Origin: Beroe forskalii
Taxonomy: Eukaryota; Ctenophora; Nuda; Beroida; Beroidae
Direction: 5' to 3'
Length of the DNA: 64,000 bases
Assembly (NCBI GenBank): GCA_011033025.1
Contig: WFMF01000338.1
Span: 1 to 64,000 of the forward strand
The position numbers were made by a program, and so were the translations under genes. Numbering within the stretch: position 1 is the stretch's first letter; each line of letters starts with the position of its first letter. Shown here in pieces: positions 49,966-59,748 of the stretch. The notes below the pieces were generated by a model. It was given only the letters and a program-made list of their open reading frames with translations. It had not been told where the DNA came from and made no database searches.

Positions 49966-51488
49966 AATTGGCCAATGATCATTCTGATAACTCCTGTGGT
50001 CCAGTCATTTTGTGAAATGGTGAGTCATGATAAGTAATTGACAATCTGTTCCTAGCTTATATTGTGCCACCTATTGGTCATAGTGACATGGTATCGGAAT
50101 TTGGATTCTACTGTTGAGTTAATATGTTTTGATTGGGTAAATTATATTGAACGTGGTAAATTCCAATATCATGTTGTCATGCCATAAAAATCCCATTTTG
50201 TTTAATTTAATTAAGAAGTTAAGATAATTTTGTCTAACATAATTCTATTCAATACAATTAAATTAAAGGTAAATAATTCGACTAAATAGATATTCAATTC
50301 ACAAGTGTATATCAGAAGCAGTCTACCGATCTGTCAGTAGAAAGTCTATTGACTTATTGATGATGGATTTTTGTAATTATTAATATGAAGAATGCTTATG
50401 AAGTGCCAAATAGTTCCGTTTACAGCTGAGAAAAATCATCACCAAGAAACTGAGTGAATTTATATCAAGTAATTCGGCGGTCCTCAAGTCTTGACTTGAT
50501 TTGGAATGATAAGAATTTCTTGTGTAGTGATTCATCATAGAAGTGGAGTTTTTGAAACGCATCTACAAGTTGAGAAGTTGAGGTGCAAATACAGGTGACA
50601 TCAAATTGATTTTCAGAAAATAGCTATATCTCGTTATTGTCTATCAACTCTGAGCATTCATCGTCTAGGTGACTGTTATTACCTTATTGCCATAAAACAA
50701 TGCTAGTGACATAGAAGAATGGAATAAGTGTCTACATAACATCATTGCTGCTCTGAGAAATAAATGGTTACTACACAACAGGATTGTATTGATCTTTCAT
50801 GTATGACTGAGTGTAGCGAATGCATCTATAGACTCGGAGAGCACCATGTGTTGTGTTCTCAGGTGTAGTGTACAAGCTATACACCGGAAAGTGACCCACT
50901 CTCCGAGCTATTATCATGAAATAGGGACTTGATGTGCATCGCTCACTGTATGTGGCATTTGGAGAGCTCATTACCATACTGCTGCTATGATGCTATTATT
51001 ATATCTTATAGCTTTATAGAGGAGAGTTGATGATGTAAAATCACCATATTTTCGTATGCTGTTGGGTTAGAGAGCTGCTCCTTACAACGTTTTGAAGTTT
51101 TTACTAGGTGTTTCGAAATGGTGCATCGATGACATAGAGTCGTTAATGCTCCAATACGTATAATCCATTTTAACCGTGGTAGGGTGTGATTTCCGGGGGC
51201 GTTTTATCGACAGACAGTTTTGTTTACTTGAACTGGCATGAGCTGTCAGTTGTTTCAATTCTAAACAGGAATGTGACAGAGTATTTTATTTATACGAGAT
51301 TCCATTCGGTTGATCGTGATTCCCATTGTATATTTGCTTGAGTCAAGCATTGTACCTACTATTGTATGATTAAGAAATGGGTGAAATAGGCACAATAGGG
51401 ATTTTGGAGTGGAACTATTATAATGTCATTGCTATTGCTTAATGTAAGTATAATGAGTTGTTACTATTGGTGCGAGTTGCTGTCAGTT
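49966..51488. other. AT-rich, no supported gene
   Basis: Lies 3' of the gag stop on the minus strand. If a pol gene belonged to the gag it should be here; no RT, protease or integrase motif is visible on either strand. I could not recognise LTRs. Confidence 0.4.
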
Positions 51489-51525
51489 TTATTGATCTTC
51501 GTTGTAATGATAACTGCCTCCTGGG

Positions 51526-51533
51526 CTTATGCC
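51526..51533. repeat. Target site duplication, left (CTTATGCC)
   Basis: Identical to 54333-54340 and directly abuts the TIR end GGCACATGGG. Confidence 0.95.
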
Positions 51534-54332
51534 GGCACATGGGCACCTTGCAATCGGCGCCGATCAGCGCTGATCAGCGCCGACCCACCGCCGATCGGCG
51601 CTGATCGGCGCTGATCAGCGCTGATCGGCGCTGATCGGCGCTGATCAGCGATTGATCAGCGCTGATCAGCGACACCGCCGATCAGCGCTGATCGGCGCTG
51701 ATCAGCGCCGATGGAAAAAATTAAAATTTTCATCGGCGGTCGTCGGCGCTGATCAGCGCTGATCAGCGCCGATCAGCGCTGATCAGCGCCGATCGGCGAT
51801 CAATCAGCGCTGATCGGCGAAATTGGCCGCTGATCAGCGCTGATCGGCGCTGATCAGCGCCTACCAAAACACCTGCATAAGAGCCTTAGAAAACTCCATC
51901 GGCGCTGATCAGCGCTGATCAGCGCCGATCAGCGCCGATCGCAAACTTACTTAATTCGCATTGATATGGACGTGTGGGTATGTTTCCCTTAAAAATATAA
52001 TTCCGGCTGGCCCTGGGAAACGTTTAATGGCAAATCCTCGCACCTAGGTTTATCACAACATCAGCAACCATATCAATTGTCAACAACAAAATTCAACAGT
52101 CTAAATAAATACAGACCCGTAGCGCCGGGCCGATTATAAGCTTACTTAAACAAATTTCGTAAATTGGACGCTGAGAACATTGGGAGCAAAAATATTCCAA
52201 GTCCTGAGGTCATAATCGAACGTATTTCGTTCATAACTCGGCTCAGGATAGACGTATTATACCTTTACTACTTTACTTATAGACCGCAACGTTGTTACGA
52301 CAGAGATGCGAAGTAAAGGCACAGACGCTCCGTTATGACACAGAAACACCGTAACGACACATTTACGGCGTAGTAACACTGTTTACAATTACTGTAATTA
52401 GGCACAGTACGTCACCGTTACGACACAGTAAAGCAGAAACACCGTTACGACTACGTCACAGTGACGACACTGTATTGCTGTTATGATACAGTATCGTCGT
52501 TACGACTCAGTATCGTCGTTACGACTCAGTAACGTCGTTACGACACAGTAATGCCGTTACGACACAGTAACGTTGTTACGAAACAGTAAAGCCGTTACGA
52601 CACAGTAACAACGTTACGACAGTATCGTCGTTACGACACAGTAACACCGTTACAACACAGTAATATTGTTACTTAGTTACTTGTTACCCATCAAAAGCGA
52701 TATATCAACGGGTCTTAAAAGTAAAATGGCATTTTCTGTCGTAAGTGCGTTATTTTGGCTTTATAACAGTGTTAGTGTGTCGCACCGGTGTTATTGTGTC
52801 GTAACAATGTTCCCGAGTCGTTACACCGTTACTGAATCGTACTTGTAACGACGACCGACGTTACTGAGAGTGTGTCGTAACGGTGTTACTGTGGCGTAAC
52901 GGTGTTACTGCGTCGTAATCACGGTGTTACTGTGTCGTAACGGTGTTACTATGTCATAGCGGTGTTATACTGTGTCGTAACGGTGTTACTGTGTGGCCAT
53001 ACGAGCGAATTACTCCCGTAGGACTCCCGGGGTACTCCCGTAGTACTCCCGGGGTACTCCCGTAGTACTCCCGGGGGACTCCTGTAGGACTCCCGCGGTT
53101 CTACCGTAGGACTCCCGGGGGACTCCCGTGGTACTCCCGTAGAACTCCCGTCGGACTCCCGGGGGTATTCCCGTAGGACTTTCGGGGTACTCCCGTAGGA
53201 CTCCCGGGGACTCTCGGAGTACTCCCGTAGGACTCCCGGGGACTCTCGGAGTACTCCCGGAGTACTCCCGTAGGACTCCTGGGGTACTCCCGTAGGACTC
53301 CCGGGGGACTCCCGTAGGACTCCTGGGGACTCCCGTAGGACTCCTGGGCTACTCCCGTAGGACCCCCGGGGGACTCTCGGAGTACTCCCGGAGTACTCCC
53401 GTAGGACTCCTGGGGTACTCCCGTAGGACTCCTGGGGTACTCCCGCAGGACTCCTGGGGTACTCCCGTAGGACTCCTGGGGTACTCCCGTAGGACTCCTG
53501 GGGTACTCCCGTAGGACTCCCAGGGGACTCTCGGAGTACTCCCGAAGGACTCCGGGGAGTCTCCCGCAATAATTCGCTCTTATGACCGTTACGGTCCTAG
53601 GGATTGGGCAGGAGGGATGTGTCTTTCACAGGTGTAAGCGGTTGGACTACCACATCAACCAGCTGGGACCAGGGGCGGCTCTCATGGGTGTATGGGTGTT
53701 GAGATGCATCCAAAGCAGATAGGAAGGCTGTCCTCTTATAACTTTATAACCTCCTTCCTTCCTGACGACCTGCCGTGTGCCCATCCTCTTTGATCCAATT
53801 CTATCCACTTTGATCAATTTATCGGACTCTCAACGTCACCCAGGGCCAGCCAGAATTATATTTTTAAGGGAAACATACCCACACGTCCATATCAATGCGA
53901 ATTTAGTAAGTTTGCGATCGGCGCTGATCGGCGCTGATCGGCGCTGATCAGCGCTGATCAGCGCCGATGGAGTTTTCTAAAGCTCTTATGCAGGTGTTTT
54001 GGTAGGCGCTGATCAGCGCCGATCAGCGCTGATCAGCGGCCAATTTCGCCGATCAGCGCTGATTGATCGCCGATCGGCGCTGATCAGCGCTGATTGGCGC
54101 TGATCAGCGCTGATCAGCGCCGACGACCGCCGATGAAATTTTTAATTTTTTCCATCGGCGCTGATCAGCGCCGATCAGCGCTGATCGGCGGTGTCGCTGA
54201 TCAGCGCTGATCAATCGCTGATCAGCGCCGATCAGCGCCGATCAGCGCTGATCAGCGCCGATCAGCGCCGATCGGCGGTGGGTCGGCGCTGATCAGCGCT
54301 GATCGGCGCCGATTGCAAGGTGCCCATCTGCC
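51534..54332. mobile_element. Element I, copy 3: inserted in the gag ORF
   Basis: It is 2,799 bp, with the same ends, TIRs and internal arrays as copy 2, to which it is nearly identical. Target duplication CTTATGCC lies at 51526-51533 and 54333-54340. A second, independent insertion site with its own exact 8-bp duplication fixes the element's ends. Its internal ORFs (52949-53569 minus, 52666-52848 plus) are array by-products. Confidence 0.95.
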
Positions 54333-54340
54333 CTTATGCC
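54333..54340. repeat. Target site duplication, right (CTTATGCC)
   Basis: Directly follows the TIR end CCCATCTGCC of Element I copy 3. Confidence 0.95.
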
Positions 54341-55108
54341 TATATCCTCACTGTATATTTGGTCTGTCATGCCTTGTTGATTACCATATTCCATTTGGTT
54401 TACAGCCATTTTTTCAACCATGTTTGCCAGATTTGAAATTCTAGCATTGATCATATTACCTCCTTGATTTGTCATAGAGTTTACCTGGTGTGCTGGTACC
54501 TTAGATGCCTCGTAGCAACTTTCCAACAAGATTGCCAAGTCAAGCAGTTGGTCAATGTGCATTTCCGTGTGCTCCCGAAGTCGAGCGGAAATTAGAGGAT
54601 GGTTCATATTCTTCATGAACTGTTGTCGTAGATTCGCCTCTCTCACTCGCTGCTGGTCAGCTCCTGGGTAAGCCATTTCCGCCATCCTAGATAGATCCAC
54701 GAAGAAATCGTGCACTTTCTCAGTCTTTAGTCTTTTCCTGGCCGACATTTCTGTAATATATTTGTCGGTGTTGTTAGCGTGGTATCCTTCGGCTTTCTTC
54801 AATATGTCCACGATTTCTTGGAAGGTTAGATCTTGGTCAAGGAATCGTGAGATTCCTCTTAGTGCAGTGTCGTCCAAGTGGGCCACTAGTAGACTGAGTA
54901 GCATGTCGTCAGGAACTTGGAGAGATTGGCAGTAGGAATGAAATCTTTGGAGAAAGATTAGCAAATCTGAACCGTGTTTGAAAGGTTGCAGATTTCTAAT
55001 GTATTGGACTGGTGCCATTCTCATTCCCTGGAGACCCTGGTAAGGAGGTGGAGCTTCTGCTGGAGGGACATTGGGAGCAGCTGCTGCTGCTGGTTCGTTG
55101 CCTGCCAT

Positions 55109-56883
55109 TCCTGTATCAACGCTATTGGAATAAATGATTAATTAAGTATGATATTGAATAAATGGAATCATAAGCACTGCTACTATGTTCAATTTATTAA
55201 CTCCGTACTTGATGTTTTTAGAAGTCTTGATATTTTTGTTAACCAAATTAAGTTTACTGCCATCAAAGTGTGGAATCATGACCATAAAATTAATGGCACT
55301 ATTATTGCCTATAGTAGGATGTGACATATGGAAGTATGGATAACATGAGGTATTGAATATGCAATGAGGCATACTGATAAGGTAATGCGATGAAATTAAG
55401 GTTTTGAGGTATAAAATGTCATTTTGTCTGCGGTATAGTAATGTCATGAGGCATGTTGGAAAAGTAATATGACATAAGGCATTAGATATGCCATAAGTTA
55501 AAGTGCGTTCAAGTTTCTGGATATATACATTATACCTGGAATTGGTACTGTTATAACCGTCTGCATTTGGTTGTGGAAACTATGAAGTAGGTATAAGGTC
55601 TGTCAACAATGACCATGGGTATTATGTATTTTACGCCATTGAAAGTTGCCCCAAGATTTAATTCATTCTTATGATTCCTACAAATTACAATAGTTATGAG
55701 AAGATAGCATATAGTTAATTCTGATGGGATCTGTGACGATGTGAAAACATACCGGTTGCTGCTAAGGTATGCTAAGCTATTACGCTGTGGCAGTTATCCT
55801 AATTTAGCTTATTATCGAGATTATGTAAATTCTTTTCACGATAGTAGTGGTATACTCAAAGATTGAAATGGAATTGTTATTTTTAGTTGTACATGTCAGA
55901 TGATAATTTCTCTTAGGAAGATGGTAGACCTGCAGTATCCCCCAGCCTACGCATGCCTCACGCATGAGACACGAGCCCAACGGTACGCAGCCAGGCGAGT
56001 TCCGGAGAGGCAACGGCTTCCCAAAATTAGCCGATGACTGGATCACTACCAGTGCAAGTCGGAAACACCCCCTCTTTTCCACTCAGCCATCTGGGATCCA
56101 AACTGAGTGGGGAACTTGGACGTGCTACTCCCCCATCCCGAAAGAGAAAAGCGTGAGTAATGTTAGTAAAAAGAATGATTTAGTAAAAAGAATGATTTTT
56201 ATTCATCTCCAAAATGTACAATTCAAAACACACACACAAAATACAAATGAGGCCTTGCTGTTAGGATAATGTTTTCTGTAAGCCTAGACAAGTCAAAGTA
56301 AGCTAAAAAGGTACTTATTTAACTAATTAAATACAAGGGTATAACAAGTCAAATAAAGGCAGTTTGTGGGGAAATCTGTTAAGTTGATGTGTTTACTTAT
56401 ATTGATTCCTAATGAATACAGTTTTTCTATAAAAATTAGATATTTTACTTGCATTCTTCATGGTTGAGCTTAGCTACAATTTGATGATATCTAAATTTGA
56501 AAATGGTCCTAACATGTCCACATTTGTAGAACCCATGTCTCTGGGTTAGAAAAGCAAACTAGACAGTTAATAAATGGTATAGGGCACTCTTATACCAGTG
56601 TGCAGTGTGGGTGTTTGTGTTATACATTCACACCCACAATTTGACTATACAGGATGATGAATCATCCTGTATAGAGTTTGGACTGCACAAATTGAGAGCT
56701 TTCTATTTACTATATTGACCACACGAAGCAATTCAGGCCTCATAAACTGGTCCGAATCTCTAGCACACCCATGGTCAAACTGCACTGTTTGAGAAGCCTA
56801 AGGTAGAGATCGGCCAATTTAAATAAATAACGACCAAAAATGGCAGAGCAGAAGCTGTGGCTGGAGAAAGGAGCACAGTGGCG
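55109..56883. other. Mostly non-coding; one exon-like GC-rich stretch
   Basis: At about 55930-56151 the plus strand is open and GC-richer than its surroundings, contains FPKLADDWITTS, and ends at a good donor (AAAGC|GTGAGT). It may be an exon, but no partner exon was found. A perfect hairpin with CTATACAGGATGAT arms lies at 56645-56674. The rest is AT-rich, with scattered GGCATNNGATATG-type words (55340-55500). Confidence 0.4.
56645..56674. repeat. Perfect 14-bp-arm palindrome
   Basis: CTATACAGGATGAT, two bases, then its exact complement. Near it, GTGTGGGTGT and ACACCCAC also pair (56607-56637), giving two adjacent hairpins. Confidence 0.8.
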
Positions 56884-57254
56884 GGCATAATCCACGATTT
56901 TTGCAAGTACACCTGAATTCGCCGCGAATTCGCCGCGAATTCAAGTGAATTCAGGTGAATTCAGGTGAATTCGGCGGGAGTTCGCCAAAAAATTTTGGCG
57001 GACTCCGCCGGACTCCGCCGGAGTCCGCCGCGAACTCCGGCGAATTCACTTGAATTCACCTGAATTCGCCGCGAATACGCGTATTCGGTGTACTAGTTCG
57101 CCAATTTTCCAGTTCACCCAGGTGAACTGCCAGTTCGCGGCGAATTCGCGGCGAACTAGTTCGCCTGAATTCAGATGCCGGAGTCCGCCTGAGTTCGCCG
57201 GAGTCCGCCTGAGTTCGCCGGAGGGAAACTTGCCCAAAGCCCAAATCAGTACGA

Positions 57255-57355
57255 ATTTAACAAATTAGCGATCGGCGATGAAGGAAAATTGCGTTATCGC
57301 AATTGCAAAGGCTCTTCTTATACCTACAGGTGTTTTTGGTCGGCGCTTTGCTCTA
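57255..57355 (+). repeat. Stretch shared with Element I's inner TIR
   Basis: AAAGGCTCTTCTTATACC...CAGGTGTTTTTGGTCGGCGC parallels AAGGCTCTTATGCAGGTGTT and TTGGTAGGCGCTGATCAG in Element I (about 32257-32300). CGAATTTAACAAATTAGCGATCGGCG parallels CGAATTTAGTAAGTTTGCGA next to it (about 32178-32200). Order and spacing agree. Confidence 0.7.
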
Positions 57356-57929
57356 ACCAGATCCCGATTGCAGAGTCAACATGGGGAACGGATTCTAGGT
57401 CGGGGACTCTGGGTCGGCGGTGGCACACCAGGGTGGACTCTGGGTCGGGAGATCCCCACAGGGTGGACTCTAGGTCAGGAGCCTCTTCACTTTATATAAA
57501 CTACCTAAAGCCTGGATCGATTTATACCGAGAATCTCGGTTAATCCAGATGACAGAGCCCGTATGGAGGGTACAATCATGCGATCCGATGTATCATTGTG
57601 GAGACACTGGGGACTCACGATACACGGTGTCAGCATGTGATCCGCCACATCACAATTTACACTATCCCATACCGCTTGTTGGCTCATGTCATCGGAGGGA
57701 TACGTGATACGGGACGTTCATGCGAGCACAACCCCATGCTAATTCGTCAGGATATCGTCCCACTTAGGTAACGAGGTCTCATGAAGTCTGCAAACCCTTG
57801 ACACGACAGATGGGAGACAAGCTTGGAGGTGGATCAAGCGGAGCTGGCAGCTGCTAGTGTCTGAACCTCATACCCACTCTGCAGACACCCTCCTGCAGAC
57901 TGCCGGACCCTCAGACAAGCTGATATGCT

Positions 57930-58190
57930 CCTCTACGACAACGCCTCAGGTGATCATCCGGGCTACCAGTGACAAACTCACGATCCTAGCAGAAAGCTCT
58001 TGCCGTTTCCTCGATGGAAACTTCAAGTCCTAACCCCAGATCCTTGTCATCCATGCGGAGCTCTCATCCCTCACAGAAGACAGATCCTGGTGCCTCCCCA
58101 CGGTCTGCATTCTCCTCACCCACAAGGACTTAGCCATTTACGCCTATATGCGCCGATACTGGTTTTTTGTCCTCAACCGAATCAGCGATG
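57930..58190 (+). pseudogene. Decayed MULE-type transposase segment
   Basis: One plus frame reads PQVIIRATSDKLTILAESSC, then RFLDGNFKS, a stop codon, then PQILVIHAELSS and CLPTVCILLTHKDLAIYAYM. This follows the catalytic-core layout of Mutator-like transposases: an IIRAT-like strand, a short stretch, FLDGTFK with the first catalytic aspartate, P..f..LyvIH, then LP.v..LL..K....Y. At least one stop is present, and a shortened stretch after FKS suggests a small deletion. The inverted copy at the window end (63850-64000) repeats its last part. Upstream (57500-57930) may be further coding relic that I cannot read. Confidence 0.62.
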
Positions 58191-58285
58191 TCCTAAGTCG
58201 TCAGGGGTCAGGCAACACCTGACAATGACGTCACAGATCTTGATGTCAATTTTTTCTAGTGTCCTAATCAAAACCCTAACCTAAA

Positions 58286-58748
58286 GGAGCCGTCACATAT
58301 TATGTCATCACTTTTTGCCCATTTTCAACCCCCTCCCCTGTCTGTCATCACTTGTCATCATTGGCTGACCCCTCCCCATGATGACGTCAGCATTGACCAA
58401 ACCCCCCTCCTTTTTTCAAAACAAATTTTGACTATTTTGAATCAAAACAACCGACATGAAATATCAACTATGTACGTGTGGTGATTCATATCGTTAAATT
58501 CATTTAAAAAAATGGTTCTAATTGTCATAGACGAACATCCAGTTAGTTTGGAAATATATATATCATATCAAAGAAATGAAATGGGTACATCAAAACAAAA
58601 TATTATGAACGAAAAAGTTTGGATATCGTATTTTCAATTTAGAAAAATTCAATATTTTCGCTGACGTCAACCAACCCTTCCCCCCCTCCCCCCCAAAACC
58701 CCGTAGATTTGCCCCCCCCCCGGTGATGACGTAAATGTGAGGGTCCCC
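58286..58748 (-). mobile_element. MITE in Element II, copy 1
   Basis: GGAGCCGTCACATATTATGT at 58286 and a corrupted complement near 58748. It is the reverse complement of 63313-63799. From 58680 on it shows C- and G-homopolymer runs absent from the sister. Confidence 0.75.
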
Positions 58749-59119
58749 AATTTCTTTTTGGAAAAATTAGACTTTGGGGAAATTCATCTTATCTACATAA
58801 GGGCCCAAATTGACAAAGTTCCTTCAAAGTTCATGAAATTTGGGGGCTGAGTTTGATTCCCCAATTCGCCAAGTTCATATTGGGGTTGGGGACATCATTA
58901 AAAACCCGGGGAAATTTTTTCGCCTGGGGGAATTGGGGCGAATAGACCCCCAAAACGGTTTTAATTCAGGTAATTCGGGGGTTTGCCAGAGTCCCCCGAA
59001 CTCCGGGGGCTCCGGGGGTCCGCCAAAAAGGCGAACTTCCGAATTTACCAATTCACCTGAATTCCCTTAATTCCGGGGGAATTCCGGGGAATTCAGGTGT
59101 CTTAAAAATCTGGAATGCC

Positions 59120-59748
59120 CCCTGGTTTGGGTTCATATGCCCCCTTGGGACCACCGGGCTCCCCTCAGGGGGCATACTAGGTAAAAACAAGGTCAAGATG
59201 GGAGTAAATTCATTTTAACTTCCTAAATATTTAAACGTTACATGCTTTTTCAAATTTTTTACACTAGTATGTATTAGTATGAAGAGTTGTTTGTATAGCA
59301 TTGTAACAATTGACTATCAGGAAGACCTGATGCATCGTGTGTTACATACTCTCATTAAAACATGAAAGCCAATGACATCCATATTGTTGTTGTTCATTGA
59401 AATCAGTTGCAAACGTTTTGGACTGTCATTCACTTTACAACACATTTCATTTCGTTTTCCCTTCGCGTTTGGTTGAGGATGGATTCTTTGATTGTGTTAT
59501 TATTAACTTATAATTTATCCAGACTTTTGATTCAAAACACTTCATAGCTCTATGCCCTATGGAGAGGTTTGTTGGGCATTACCATATTTCCACATATCCA
59601 CCATCCCGAGTCATGGTCATTCCTGAGTGAAACCTCGATCCAAATTCTGTATTCATAAGAGCACAGTAAAATAAGAACACAAACATTGGTCTGTTCATTC
59701 ACACTTTCACATACTTACATAATTTGGTAGAGACATAACTATTGTTGA
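59120..59748. other. 3' flank of the LINE relic, no gene
   Basis: Probably includes the LINE 3' UTR on the minus strand. No target duplication or tail repeat could be identified. The first 50 bases belong to the distorted segment. Confidence 0.35.

Larger units (their letters stand above)
51489..55108 (-). pseudogene. Retrotransposon gag-like ORF split by Element I
   Basis: The minus-strand ORF starts at 55108 and runs to 54333, where Element I interrupts it. If the element and one 8-bp duplication are left out of the count, the frame continues through 51525-51489 to TAA, giving 813 nt or 270 residues. The N-terminus is Ala/Pro-rich; the middle (about residues 45-215) has FLQRFHSYCQSL and FVDLSRMAEMAYPGA, like Ty3/gypsy Gag capsids. 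There is no CCHC knuckle and no pol. It may be a gag-only non-autonomous element or a formerly domesticated gag. The uninterrupted flanks suggest the insertion is recent. Confidence 0.72.
56884..59119. mobile_element. Element II, copy 1: long-TIR element with MULE-like relic
   Basis: It starts GGCATAATCCACGATTTTTG and ends in a corrupted complement (ATCTGGAATGCC). The left TIR (to about 57235) is an array of palindromes such as GAATTCGCCGCGAATTC and GAATTCACTTGAATTC. Inside are a segment homologous to Element I's inner TIR (57255-57355), a GGTGGACTCTGGGTCGGGAG minisatellite (57390-57485), a MULE-like transposase relic (57930-58190) and a nested MITE (58286-58748). The right TIR (58815-59119) is heavily distorted. 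No target duplication is recognisable. The second copy, inverted, begins at 62895. Confidence 0.8.

Noticed and set aside
54293-54332. C-terminal 14 residues of the gag ORF as first read (IRADGHLAIGADQR)
   Set aside because: These codons lie in the TIR of Element I; the true gag frame resumes on the other side of the insertion.
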